Shown here: piece by piece, positions 9,416 to 16,895 of the stretch
Layout: every line of letters starts with the position of its first letter
Position numbering within the stretch: the first letter of the stretch is position 1
Assembly (NCBI RefSeq): GCF_012275515.1
Contig: NZ_JAAZQL010000002.1
Span: 682,001-746,000 of the forward strand
DNA: 64,000 nt
Reading direction: 5' to 3'
Origin: Novosphingobium sp. SG707
GTDB lineage: Bacteria > Pseudomonadota > Alphaproteobacteria > Sphingomonadales > Sphingomonadaceae
Program-made: the position numbers and the translations under genes
The notes under the pieces: model-generated
Told to the model about the DNA's origin: nothing
Seen by the model: only the letters and a program-made list of their open reading frames with translations
Databases searched by the model: none

Positions 9416-9781
9416 TTAGTGCGTGTTGAAGGTCACGGCGCCGCTGGCCTTTTCGGCGCTCTTGTTGGCCACATGCCAGCGCGCGGCATAGGTGCCCTCG
9501 GACAGGGGGCGGGGCAGGGTGGCGACCATCGCGCGGCCGTCGGGCGAAATGGCGACCTTGACGCCGCCGGTCTTCATCGGCTCATGGTGCTCCATGCCGG
9601 GCATCCCGGTCATCAGCACCTCGACGCCTGAGGCGGCCGGGTCGATGGCCTCGCTGAAATTCAGCGTGATGCGGGTGACATTGGCGGTGTCGCTGCCTTC
9701 GGCCGGGGTGGCCGAGGTCAGGGCCGGGGCAGCCAGCGCCGGTGTAGCAAGGGCGATCAGGGGCAGGATCAGGAAACGCAT
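9416..9781 (-). CDS. copC: CopC-family periplasmic copper-binding protein, divergent
   Basis: Small periplasmic beta-barrel of the CopC family, 121 residues, start at ATG 9781 (an in-frame TTG lies 6 bases earlier; GGAG sits 9 bases upstream of the ATG). Signal peptide MRFLILPLIALATPALAA. The mature protein keeps ATPAEGS, the ITLNFSEAIDP strand and the GTYAARW segment of the family. A Met/His-rich loop (MTGMPGMEHHEPM) could bind Cu(I). It lacks the N-terminal His right after the signal and the C-terminal D-x-H of canonical CopC, so a histidine-brace Cu(II) site is missing. No copD follows. Divergent from the metal-sensing sigma operon. Confidence 0.85.
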   Translation of the reverse strand: MRFLILPLIALATPALAAPALTSATPAEGSDTANVTRITLNFSEAIDPAASGVEVLMTGMPGMEHHEPMKTGGVKVAISPDGRAMVATLPRPLSEGTYAARWHVANKSAEKASGAVTFNTH

Positions 9782-9846
9782 GAGCAAATTCTCCGCTTTT
9801 GGATGATTGGAGGGATGTCATCAGCCGATACGCATGGCAGGGCGAT

Positions 9847-9871
9847 GCCCCTCGCAGAAAAAGTGAGGGGC
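9847..9871. promoter_or_regulatory. inverted repeat in copC / sensor-operon divergent region
   Basis: Perfect 7-bp arms GCCCCTC and GAGGGGC with an 11-base A-rich loop in the 146-bp gap between the divergent copC gene and the anti-sigma-like gene. It could be an operator or a small hairpin. A possible -10 like GCGTATAG follows at about 9884, but no matching -35 is clear. Function not shown. Confidence 0.35.
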
Positions 9872-9927
9872 CGGGCCAATGGCTGCGTATAGAAGGCGAA
9901 GGGCAGTTGCGAAGAGGCGAGGCTAGG

Positions 9928-10197
9928 ATGAAGGTGCAAATCGACGATCTGCTGGCGCGACTGGGCGCGGCGCAGTCCGACCCGCGGCTCGATGGAATCG
10001 AGGCGGCGGTGCTGGAAGGCGCCGAGCGCGCGCGGCAACCGGCGCTCTCGGTGCCGATGCTGGCGGGGATTGCGGCCATCGCGATGGTTTCCGGGGCGCT
10101 GGTTTCCGGATTGGGCGCCGCGCCGCGCGCGCCGGTCGATCCGCTGGGGCAGGGGCTGGCGCTGGCGCCGTCGACCTTGCTGGAGCGGGCGCTGTGA
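9928..10197 (+). CDS. CnrY-like membrane-anchored anti-sigma factor
   Basis: 89-residue protein with a short cytoplasmic N-terminus (MKVQIDDLLARLG), one membrane helix around residues 40-60 (PMLAGIAAIAMVSGALVSGL) and a short periplasmic tail ending APSTLLERAL. Size and topology match CnrY/NccY anti-sigma factors, which hold the ECF sigma factor at the membrane. Start chosen at 9928 (GAGG just upstream); a longer in-frame reading from 9799 begins inside the promoter region. Overlaps the next gene by 4 bp (GTGA). Assignment rests mainly on gene order. Confidence 0.65.
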   Translation: MKVQIDDLLARLGAAQSDPRLDGIEAAVLEGAERARQPALSVPMLAGIAAIAMVSGALVSGLGAAPRAPVDPLGQGLALAPSTLLERAL

Positions 10198-10643
10198 ATC
10201 GCAAGGGATCGTTGCTGCTGGCGCTGGCGCTGGGTTTTGCCGGGGCCTTGGGCGGGGCGATGGTGGCGCGGATGATGCCGCATCGGGCGCAGGATGAAAC
10301 CGCGCTGCACCAATTGCTGCATGACGAACTGGCGCTGGATGCATCGCAGCAGGCAAGGATTGCGACGATGAACGCCGGCTTTGCCGTGCAGAAGGCGCAA
10401 CTGGTGGCGCAGCAGCGGGCGGCCAATGCCGATCTGGCGGCGGCCCTGCGCGATGAACATTCCTATGGGCCGCGCGTGGCCGCCGCCGTGGACCGGTCGC
10501 ATCACGCGATGGGGGCGCTGCAAAAGGCGACGCTTGAGCATGTCTTTGCCATGCGCGCGGTGCTGCGCCCCGATCAGGCGGCGCGTTTCGATGCCGGGGT
10601 CGCCCGGATGCTGACGGCCACGGAGGCGGATCAGCCGCGCTGA
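10194..10643 (+). CDS. CnrX-like periplasmic heavy-metal sensor
   Basis: 149 residues starting at GTG inside the previous stop. An N-terminal membrane anchor (LLLALALGFAGALGGAMVARM) is followed by an all-helical periplasmic domain with His and Met residues spaced as in CnrX/NccX/CpxP-type sensors (HQLLHDELALD; QARIATMNAGFAVQKAQL; RSHHAMGALQKATLEHVFAM; LRPDQAARFD). In the Cupriavidus cnr system CnrX binds Ni/Co and releases the sigma factor from CnrY. The metal here may be copper given copC next door, but this is inference. Confidence 0.8.
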   Translation: MNRKGSLLLALALGFAGALGGAMVARMMPHRAQDETALHQLLHDELALDASQQARIATMNAGFAVQKAQLVAQQRAANADLAAALRDEHSYGPRVAAAVDRSHHAMGALQKATLEHVFAMRAVLRPDQAARFDAGVARMLTATEADQPR

Positions 10644-11233
10644 TGCCTGCGCACGACGCCCGGAGCCCGGAAGCCTTCAACCGTCAAGCATTGAGCGATG
10701 GCGATCTGGCCGCGCTGGCGCTGGGCGGGCGGCAGGCGGCCTACAGCGCCCTGTTGCATCGCCACCGCGACGTGGTGTTCCGCATCGCGCGCGCCTCCTG
10801 CGGTGACGAGGATGCCGCATTGGACATTACCCAGCAGAGCTTCATCAGCGCCTTTGCCGCGCTGGGGCGTTATGACCGCACGCGGCCCTTTGCGCATTGG
10901 ATCGCGCGGATCGCGCTCAACAAATGCCGCGACCGCGCGCGTCGCCGGAAATTGCGCGCGTTGTTCTCCTTCGCCCTGCCCGAGGATCACGAGCCCAACA
11001 TGCCCGATCCGGCCGTGGGGGCCGATGACGCCTTGGCCGACCGGCAGGAACTGGCGCGCGCGATGGCCGCCATTGCCCGCCTCCCCGCGTCCCAGCGCGA
11101 GGTGCTCGTGCTGCGCGGGGTGGAGGGTATGGCGGAGGCCGAAGTGGCGGCCTTGCTGGGCATTACGGGCAAGGCGGTGGAAACGCGCCTCTATCGCGCC
11201 CGTCGCGCCCTGGCGGAGATGCTGGAAAAATAG
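10643..11233 (+). CDS. ECF RNA polymerase sigma factor (CnrH-like)
   Basis: 196-residue ECF sigma factor. Region 2 is seen as FRIARASCGDEDAALDITQQSFISAF (split across residues 40-70) with HWIARIALNKCRDRARRRK after it, and region 4 as LPASQREVLVLRGVEGMAEA through GITGKAVETRLYRAR. ATG shares one base with the stop of the sensor gene, giving the order anti-sigma, sensor, sigma, the same as cnrYXH. Likely targets are its own operon and metal-resistance genes such as copC; no -35/-10 pair could be proved. Confidence 0.9.
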   Translation: MPAHDARSPEAFNRQALSDGDLAALALGGRQAAYSALLHRHRDVVFRIARASCGDEDAALDITQQSFISAFAALGRYDRTRPFAHWIARIALNKCRDRARRRKLRALFSFALPEDHEPNMPDPAVGADDALADRQELARAMAAIARLPASQREVLVLRGVEGMAEAEVAALLGITGKAVETRLYRARRALAEMLEK

Positions 11234-11913
11234 CGCCGGGCGGGCGGTCTGAAATTAGCGAAAGCGTCAGGTCCGAGGCATCGCGCCTTGGCGGTGGTAA
11301 CATTTCATTGCCGGGGCGATGAGGCGGCCCATCGCGCCATTGGTCCATGGCCGGCTCGCTAATGGGGATTGCCCTGTCGGTGGTTGCAGGGGGCGTCTGC
11401 CATCTCGGGCTGGAAAAGCCGCTGTCGCGCTGGCTGCTGTCCTTTAACCAACAGGTGGCGGGGAAAGGCACCGCGTCCGATTCTATGGCCAAGTCTGCCG
11501 CATGGGCTCCGGCGGATTGGTGCATAAAGCGCGCGCCATCGCCGGGGGGCATTTTATGGATTTAGGCGCTGAGACAAGGATTTACAGATAATGATCTTGG
11601 CGTTCTGCTGAATATTACGAGATTACGATATTAAAAGATGGTCCATCGGTTTGGGCTGTAACTATAGTTATCTATTGATGCGGATTTAGAAAGTCTGGAT
11701 GGGTAAATGTTATTGTCATGCCGGTGATGGTTTGAGGTATATGGATGAAAATTTAGGAAAATATATCCAAAGCGGTTGATTTTTTGTGATGTGATAACTG
11801 AATTGCGTAGCTAAGTTAAAATGCGTAAACCACAAATTTAGAGATAGTCAAACTGACATAAAAATTCCATATAAACCCGAGGATCTGATGGGGACGCAGA
11901 CGGACCGGGCGAT
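11234..11913. other. 680-bp gap with a gene remnant and an AT-rich tract
   Basis: The first 330 bases have normal GC and contain an acyltransferase-like fragment (11347-11565). From about 11570 to 11890 the DNA is clearly AT-rich, with many short A/T runs, unlike everything around it. No intact gene is visible there. It immediately precedes the glycosyltransferase and probably includes its promoter. The composition suggests acquired or decaying DNA. Confidence 0.6.
11347..11565 (+). pseudogene. remnant of an acyltransferase-3 (OafA-like) C-terminus
   Basis: Open frame of 72 codons whose first 35 residues form one membrane helix followed by GLEKPLSRWLLSFNQQ. This resembles the last helix and the E(K/R)PLSRWL tail of acyltransferase-3 membrane proteins. 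The rest of the frame is not convincing and nothing of the N-terminal domain is present upstream. A decayed O-acetyltransferase beside a surface-polysaccharide glycosyltransferase is plausible. Low certainty. Confidence 0.3.
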
Positions 11914-13116
11914 ATGAAGATTTTACGGATCATAGCCTCCGCCGATCCGGCGGAAGGTGGGCCTATCGAAGGAGTGTTGCGAACAGGAGTTGAACTGGCA
12001 CGGAATGGTCATGAACAGGATATCCTGACCATGGATTCACCCGATGCGCCGTTTCTGGCCGATTGCCCGGGGGGGGTGATCGCCATGGGAAGGCCGACGC
12101 AGGAGGCGAATGCGGGCAGTGCGCTGCTTCGCGCGATGGAAAGGCGTGTCCGTTTTTCTCCTTACGCCATTCCCTGGCTCAGGGCGCATCGCGACGAATA
12201 TGACGTCGCGATCATCGAAGGGCTGTGGAATTTCAGCACGACGGCGGCCCGCTGGGGACTGGTGGGGGGCAACACGCCCTATCTGGTCTATACCCATGGC
12301 ATGCTCGATCCATGGTTCAAACAGAACTATCCGATCAAATCCATGGCCAAGCAGATGTCCTGGCTGTTGAATGAAGGGCCTTTGCTGGCCAATGCCTCAC
12401 GCGTGCTTTTCACCACCGAAGAGGAGAAGCTGCTCGCCCGCGATGCTTTCTGGCCCTATCGGGTGCGCGAGAAAGTGGTGGGCTATGGCGCGTTCAATCC
12501 GCCGGCCGATGAGATCGATCAGCAGATTGCTGCTTTTCGTCAGGCGGTGCCGGAACTGGGCGACAGGCCCTTCCTGCTGTATCTCAGCCGCATTCATGAA
12601 AAGAAGGGATGCGATCTGCTGATTGAGGCTTTTGCCGAATATGCCGCGCGCCATCCTGATATCGATCTGGTGCTCGCGGGGCCGGATCAGACCGGGCTCA
12701 AGGCATCATTGCAGGCGCTGGCGGCAAAGTTTGGTGTGGCCGCACGCATCCATTGGCCCGGCATGTTGACCGGAAACGCCAAGTGGGGCGCCTATCGTGC
12801 GGCGCTCGCCTTTACCCTGCCGTCGCATCAGGAAAATTTCGGCATTGTCGTCGCCGAGGCGCTGGCTTGCGGCGTGCCGGTGCTGATCTCGAACAAGGTC
12901 AATATCTGGCGCGAAGTGGCGGACAAGCGCGCGGGCTTTGTGGCGCCGGACACGCTGGATGGGACGCGTGAATTGCTGCAGCGTCTGTCCGCCCTGTCGG
13001 GCGAAGAACGGGCCGAGATGGGGCAGCGGGCGCGGGCCTGTTTTGAACGTCATTTCGATATTCGCAACGCGGCTCTGGCGCTCGAAGCGGTGGCCAAGGA
13101 AGCCTGTCACTCTTAA
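11914..13116 (+). CDS. glycosyltransferase family 4
   Basis: 400-residue GT-B fold retaining glycosyltransferase. The N-terminal domain begins MKILRIIASADPAEGGPIEG, typical of sugar transferases acting in surface-polysaccharide or O-antigen assembly. The C-terminal half has LLYLSRIHEKKGCDLL near residue 225 and the nucleotide-sugar EX7E motif at HQENFGIVVAEALACGVPVL around residue 310. Cytosolic or membrane-associated; transfers a sugar from a nucleotide donor to a lipid-linked acceptor. It stands alone after an AT-rich stretch, so it may be an orphan surface gene. Donor and acceptor unknown. Confidence 0.9.
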   Translation: MKILRIIASADPAEGGPIEGVLRTGVELARNGHEQDILTMDSPDAPFLADCPGGVIAMGRPTQEANAGSALLRAMERRVRFSPYAIPWLRAHRDEYDVAIIEGLWNFSTTAARWGLVGGNTPYLVYTHGMLDPWFKQNYPIKSMAKQMSWLLNEGPLLANASRVLFTTEEEKLLARDAFWPYRVREKVVGYGAFNPPADEIDQQIAAFRQAVPELGDRPFLLYLSRIHEKKGCDLLIEAFAEYAARHPDIDLVLAGPDQTGLKASLQALAAKFGVAARIHWPGMLTGNAKWGAYRAALAFTLPSHQENFGIVVAEALACGVPVLISNKVNIWREVADKRAGFVAPDTLDGTRELLQRLSALSGEERAEMGQRARACFERHFDIRNAALALEAVAKEACHS

Positions 13117-13248
13117 TGCAGAGGGGCTCAGGCCATGCCCCTTTTGACGCGATCCGTTGAACGCGCAGATCACGATCGCGCGGCAATCCCCAAAATCCAC
13201 GTTTTGCAGTGAATCAGTGCTGCCCTCGGACGGGTGAAAACAATTGGG

Positions 13249-13328
<80 letters not shown>

Positions 13329-13617
13329 ACACGGCCAAGCCCTTAGGTTTGGCAGAGGTTCAGCGCAAGCGGAAAAACATGGCGCAGCAGATGGAGCGCA
13401 GGGATCGCGCCAAAATGGCCCCGCAAAAGAGATTGGCCTTTTCAGATTATCGTCAGTTATTTCGGCAAATTGATACTGGGACAGCATGATGGGGCGCCCA
13501 TCTGCCGGTTTATAGATCCATTATGATGGTAGCCCGCCTTGAAAAACCCCGGTCGAGCCAAGATGAACGCCGCATGTCAACGGGGCATTCTGGTCCTGTT
13601 TTCAACGGGAGGGGCTC

Positions 13618-14208
13618 GTGTTCAAGTATATTTTTCCGTCAATCTTGCTGATTTCGTCGAATGCCGCGCTGGCACAGGGGGATTTGGCCAAGACCATCAC
13701 TTTGGCGCCCAATGCCGAAGTGGTCGTCACGCCCAATGACACGCTGTCCTCCAAGTCGCTGAAGGTTGGCGACAAGTTCAAGATTTCCACCGTCTTTGAT
13801 GTGATGCAGGAAGGTTATGTCCTGATCCCGCGCGGCACGCCGGGTGAGGCAAGCGTCAGCTATCGCACCGGCAAGGGGGCCTTTGGCAAATCGGCCAAGC
13901 TGGAGGTGACTTTCAACTCGCTGAAACTGGGCGACCGGGTGATTCCGCTGAACGGCACCTATCGCAGCGAGGGGCAGGGCAATGCAGGGGCCGCGGTGGG
14001 CGCGGTTGTCGCTGTTGGCGTATTCGGCGCCTTTGTCACCGGCCATTCGGCCACGTTGACCAATGGGCAGCAATTGCGCGCCCATACCGCTGATCCGGTG
14101 TCCTTCACCATTCCGGTCGGCACGGCGCCGCTGCAGGCCGCCGCGCTTGCCCCTGCCGCCCCCGTGGCCAAGGTGGAAAATGCCGGAGCGGCCGCGACTG
14201 TGAATTGA
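13618..14208 (+). CDS. exported protein, unknown function
   Basis: 196 residues starting at GTG with GGGAGG 5 bases upstream. Signal peptide MFKYIFPSILLISSNAALAQ. The mature region looks like a beta-rich domain (APNAEVVVTPNDTL; GYVLIPRGTPGEASVSYRTG), followed by a glycine/alanine/valine hydrophobic stretch around residue 122 and an Ala/Pro-rich tail. Last host gene before attL. I do not recognise the family. Confidence 0.75.
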   Translation: MFKYIFPSILLISSNAALAQGDLAKTITLAPNAEVVVTPNDTLSSKSLKVGDKFKISTVFDVMQEGYVLIPRGTPGEASVSYRTGKGAFGKSAKLEVTFNSLKLGDRVIPLNGTYRSEGQGNAGAAVGAVVAVGVFGAFVTGHSATLTNGQQLRAHTADPVSFTIPVGTAPLQAAALAPAAPVAKVENAGAAATVN

Positions 14209-14258
14209 TACTGCAGAGGGGGGGCGGTGCTTGCCGTTCCCCTTTTCGCGCGGTCAGG

Positions 14259-14277
14259 CATGGTGGGCCCGGCAGGA
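14259..14277. other. attL core (19-bp direct repeat of tRNA 3' end)
   Basis: CATGGTGGGCCCGGCAGGA is identical to 56640-56658, where it forms the CCA end, discriminator, acceptor strand and start of the T-arm of the tRNA. The flanks differ on both sides, as expected for an integration core. It marks the left prophage boundary between the exported protein gene and the lysis module. Confidence 0.95.
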
Positions 14278-14330
14278 GAGCAATAATCTATATATTCCGA
14301 TTAGTTAGTTTGCCCAACCCATAAAATGTT

Positions 14331-14366
14331 GACAACGAAGCCCCGCGAGTCGCCAGCTTCGTTGTC
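14331..14366 (-). terminator. hairpin at the end of the late operon
   Basis: Perfect 11-bp inverted repeat (GACAACGAAGC / GCTTCGTTGTC) with a 14-base loop, 33 bases past the stop of the last leftward gene. On the minus strand it is followed by AACATTTTATGG, a weak U-tract. Likely terminator of the late transcript. Its right arm overlaps the TTGTCTAACC motif discussed as an integrase arm site. Confidence 0.6.
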
Positions 14367-14372
14367 TAACCA
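14362..14372 (+). promoter_or_regulatory. candidate integrase arm-type site
   Basis: TTGTCTAACCA, 85 bases inside attL. The same 11-mer recurs at 56579-56589 and its first 10 bases are inverted at 56599-56608, close to attR. Repeated 10-11-mers on both phage arms of the att core are the classic layout of tyrosine-integrase arm sites. Binding not shown. Confidence 0.45.
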
Positions 14373-14398
14373 AATTATCGAGCAATCTCACGCCGCGA

Positions 14399-14569
14399 TC
14401 AGATCTTCTGCGCGCTCTCGTGCATGGCGTCCGAGGTAGCGCGCAGCGATGCAAGCGCCGTATCAACCGAGGCCTGATCGGACCCTTGCAGCAGTTCACG
14501 CTGCTTGACGGCGATGCTCACCAGCTGCTGGGCAGCAGCGATGATGGCCAGAATTTCGGCGGCGCTCAT
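14399..14569 (-). CDS. small lysis-module protein, unknown
   Basis: 56 residues beginning MSAAEILAIIAAAQQLVSIA, an amphipathic to hydrophobic helix, then a second helix (ASVDTALASLRATSDAMHES). ATG overlaps the stop of the lipoprotein gene (ATGA), which fixes the start. Last gene of the leftward late operon. Position suggests a lysis accessory or tail-end function; no family recognised. Confidence 0.6.
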   Translation of the reverse strand: MSAAEILAIIAAAQQLVSIAVKQRELLQGSDQASVDTALASLRATSDAMHESAQKI

Positions 14570-14862
14570 GATATGCCTCCCGCGCCGAAGGTGGCCAATT
14601 TGGCGGCAAAGGCATCCGCCGTCATCTGCCCGGCGCGGACCGCCAGCAACCAAGTATAGGCCCGCTGCTCGTGGTCGCGAAACGTCGCGCGATCGAGCTT
14701 GCCTGCCGCCACAAGGTTCTCTTCCGCCACGACGAACGCCTGATAGGCGCTCTCGGCCGAGCCCGCGACCTTGGCGCTAACGATGGCGCTGGGCGGTGCC
14801 GTCGTGCAGGCCGCCATGGGCGCGGCCATCGCCAGCGCGAGGGCGATGTGGATCTTGCGCAT
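14566..14862 (-). CDS. phage lipoprotein, possible outer spanin or lysis accessory
   Basis: 98 residues from MRKIHIALALAMAAPMAAC. The lipobox MAAC-T predicts lipid attachment at Cys19. The mature part is helical and carries no obvious domain. It sits directly after the holin gene, where Rz1-like outer spanins are often found, but it is longer than Rz1 and not proline-rich, so spanin identity is only a guess. Confidence 0.65.
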   Translation of the reverse strand: MRKIHIALALAMAAPMAACTTAPPSAIVSAKVAGSAESAYQAFVVAEENLVAAGKLDRATFRDHEQRAYTWLLAVRAGQMTADAFAAKLATFGAGGIS

Positions 14863-14863
14863 C

Positions 14864-15127
14864 TTACTTGCTCCCGATGATGGCATTGGGCACCAGCGGC
14901 GCCGCAGCCTTGAGGGCCTTGGCCCGCTGATAGGACGAATAGACGCTGAACATCGCGGGCAGAGCCGTGGCCGACAGGGCTACCACGGCATCAACTCCGC
15001 TCTGATCCAGCCAACCCTTGGCAATGGCGTAGGCGCCGATGCCGGTGATCAGGTGGCGAGACAGCGAGACAACTGCCGCCATTCCGGCGGAGGTGGGCTC
15101 GGTTACAATCGGATTATCTTCAGGCAT
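14864..15127 (-). CDS. putative holin (Pam3 gp28-like)
   Basis: 87 residues with two hydrophobic segments (SRHLITGIGAYAIAKGWL and AVVALSATALPAMFSVYSSY), a short polar N-terminus and a Lys-rich centre. This pattern resembles small Pam3 gp28-type phage holins, which permeabilise the inner membrane at lysis. A second, LydA-like candidate lies at 16181-16492, so the two may act as holin and antiholin. Confidence 0.6.
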   Translation of the reverse strand: MPEDNPIVTEPTSAGMAAVVSLSRHLITGIGAYAIAKGWLDQSGVDAVVALSATALPAMFSVYSSYQRAKALKAAAPLVPNAIIGSK

Positions 15128-15184
15128 TGTCGTAACACCTTTTTGATTTGTAATGATCGAGGGCGCGCCAGGCGCCCCCGGTGC

Positions 15185-15448
15185 TTATTTCGCCGGCGAA
15201 AAATCGACGTAGAACTTCTGGCCCGGCTCGAACTGGCCGAACAGCGCAGGGTTCGCGATCATGATCTGGAAGTTGGCGCTGGGCGTATAGCGGGCGAAGG
15301 TATTGTCCTCGTCCAGCCCATCGGTGTCGGCATAGCCGTTGGTCCGGCACACGCCGAAGAAGGTCACGGATTCACCGGTCACATTCTGCTCGGCATCCTT
15401 ATGCTGAAATACAGAACCGACCTGAAGCTTGGCACGCATGGTATTCAT
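15185..15448 (-). CDS. phage protein, unknown function
   Basis: 87 residues from MNTMRAKLQVG. A compact, probably beta-rich soluble protein (SVTFFGVCRTNGYADTDGLD; FQIMIANPALFGQFEPGQ). The ATG overlaps the stop of the upstream frame (ATGA), so it is translationally coupled to the frameshifted gene. Lies between endolysin and holin. No family recognised. Confidence 0.7.
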   Translation of the reverse strand: MNTMRAKLQVGSVFQHKDAEQNVTGESVTFFGVCRTNGYADTDGLDEDNTFARYTPSANFQIMIANPALFGQFEPGQKFYVDFSPAK

Positions 15449-15674
15449 GGGTTCATTCCTTTTGCTGTGAGACGAAAGCGGGCCGATTTGCGCCCGCCCT
15501 GATCGACATATTCCGCCAGTCCGGCCTCGATCAGCTGCCGGGCGGTTGAGGGCATGAAGGGGCATGTTCGCCCTGGGCGAGATAGATGCGGCCACCTTCC
15601 TTGCAGCGCGCCACAGCGGCATCGCCGCCATGGTCACGCATCCATTTCAGGGCCGCAGATGCCGAAGTCTTCAC
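15445..15674 (-). pseudogene. small phage protein gene with an internal frameshift
   Basis: The first frame starts at GTG 15674, coupled to the endolysin stop (GTGA) with AAGGA 8 bases upstream. It reads KTSASAALKWMRDHGGD and on to GRIYLAQGEHAP, then soon stops. The frame shifted by one base continues FMPSTARQLIEAGLAEYVDQ to a stop at 15445 that overlaps the next ATG. Joined together the two halves make one 76-residue protein of a kind common in phage lysis regions (GE-x-APFM-x-ST then a winged-helix-like end). The break is at GCCCCTTC near 15565; one missing T would restore it. Mutation, sequencing error or programmed shift are all possible. Confidence 0.65.
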
Positions 15675-16168
15675 GGATGCTTTCCTTCGGCTGGAGGCTG
15701 ATTATATTGGTAAAGGTTGGACCCGCGCATGATGGCTTTGAGCGTGGCGCCATACTTGGGATCGGTGGCGTAAACCCCGGTCAGGGCATCGGCGAAGGCG
15801 TTGGGATCGGGCAGCAACGCGCGCGCCTTGGCGTATGGCTTGCCGGTGGCCAGCAGCTTGCCGTGGGCTTCGAAATAGTCCTCAGGGCTGGCATAGTCCT
15901 TGAACCAGCGCTGGCACCGGACAGTCTGGCCGTTGACGACTTCGCGGGTCCAGCACAGTGTGGCAGGCTCCAGCGGAGTGCCTGGCACATGGGGAAAGAC
16001 CGCATCTTTCACCTTGGCCGTGATACCGCCATAATTGTTCTTGCCGCTGACCGACTTGCCCCAGCCGCTTTCCAGCGCCCATTGGGCAAGGCTAATGCTG
16101 GCCGGGATGCCCCACTTGGCCTGCGAGGCGCGCGCGGCCGCGATGATTTCGGGTGCGATGGCGGGCAT
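15671..16168 (-). CDS. endolysin, glucosaminidase (GH73-like) domain
   Basis: 165-residue peptidoglycan hydrolase. ISLAQWALESGWGKS near residue 25 contains the catalytic Glu of mannosyl-glycoprotein endo-beta-N-acetylglucosaminidase/GH73 enzymes, and KNNYGGITA follows as in the family. The remainder (RWFKDYASPEDYFEAHGKLL; YATDPKYGATLKAIM) is the usual C-terminal half. No signal peptide, so export would depend on holin. Coupled to the next small gene by a 4-bp overlap. Confidence 0.88.
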   Translation of the reverse strand: MPAIAPEIIAAARASQAKWGIPASISLAQWALESGWGKSVSGKNNYGGITAKVKDAVFPHVPGTPLEPATLCWTREVVNGQTVRCQRWFKDYASPEDYFEAHGKLLATGKPYAKARALLPDPNAFADALTGVYATDPKYGATLKAIMRGSNLYQYNQPPAEGKHP

Positions 16169-16180
16169 GACGATCTCCGA

Positions 16181-16492
16181 TCAGGCTGCGGGCTTGCCGC
16201 CCAGGTATTTGTCGGCAACCCGGCCGAAGAGCAGATCGAGCGTGTAGGGCCCGAGGTAGCTGGCAAGGATTGCGGCGGTGACGGATGGCTGGATGGCGAG
16301 GTGGGCCCACACACAGACGCCATAGGCACCCCAACCCATGCCCAGCGCGATCGGCACATCAAACACCAGCGCGGCCGACCATGGCTTGCGGCGCCCGCGC
16401 TGGACCTCGCGGGCATGGAACATCAGGCGGCCCAGCAGGCCTCCCGCGCCGGTCCAGACATATTCGGGTGGGATAGGCGGAATATCGGCCAT
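16181..16492 (-). CDS. LydA-like holin family protein
   Basis: 103 residues from MADIPPIPP, with GGAGAACTC just upstream fixing the start. The pattern GGLLGRLMFHAREVQRGRRK, then hydrophobic helices (ALVFDVPIALGMGWGAYGVC; AAILASYLGPYTLDLLFG) is that of the LydA/holin superfamily III proteins. Likely inner-membrane. First gene of the lysis cluster read leftward after the tail genes. Confidence 0.7.
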   Translation of the reverse strand: MADIPPIPPEYVWTGAGGLLGRLMFHAREVQRGRRKPWSAALVFDVPIALGMGWGAYGVCVWAHLAIQPSVTAAILASYLGPYTLDLLFGRVADKYLGGKPAA

Positions 16493-16579
16493 GAGTTCTC
16501 CGGGCATAAAAAAACCGCCTCGAGGGCGGTGGATGGATGACACTGGCGATCAGGCCTGATTTGCCCCAAAGATGGGCGC

Positions 16580-16741
16580 ATGAATCAGATCGACCCCGAA
16601 CTGCTAGAGAGAGTGGTTGCCGCGATGCGTGAGGCGGCGCGGCGTAATGGGGCCGACAGCCCCTATACGGAGATAGAGGCCATGGCGCGCGCGGCGGTAG
16701 GAGTGGTGATTATTGCCTTGCGTGATGCTCGCGGCGGTTAA
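16580..16741 (+). CDS. small hypothetical protein, opposite to the lysis genes
   Basis: 53 residues, starting MNQIDPELLERVVAAMREAA and ending VIIALRDARGG. Helical, mixed charge, with good codon use. It is read rightward against the surrounding late operon, like other accessory genes of this prophage. A sign that it is real is the family-like start (IDPELLERVVAAM). Function unknown. Confidence 0.5.
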   Translation: MNQIDPELLERVVAAMREAARRNGADSPYTEIEAMARAAVGVVIIALRDARGG

Positions 16742-16803
16742 TCCCTCCGCCGCGAGGGTCGCGGGAATTGCAGAAACCCGCCGTTTCTTGCTATCTAATC
16801 GCG

Positions 16804-16828
16804 AAGGCGATACCCCCGCCGATACCCC
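16804..16828. repeat. 25-bp repeat, left copy
   Basis: AAGGCGATACCCC followed by CGCCGATACCCC. It matches 18818-18842 at 24 of 25 positions in the same orientation. Each copy is itself two tandem CGATACCCC units 12 bases apart. The two copies flank the plus-strand accessory gene and the exported SGNH gene. Confidence 0.7.
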
Positions 16829-16895
16829 GGCTTAATGATATTCGCATGATTTGTGGCGTTGACGTAGCGACGGGTATTCTGCGCATAACGCCTGC

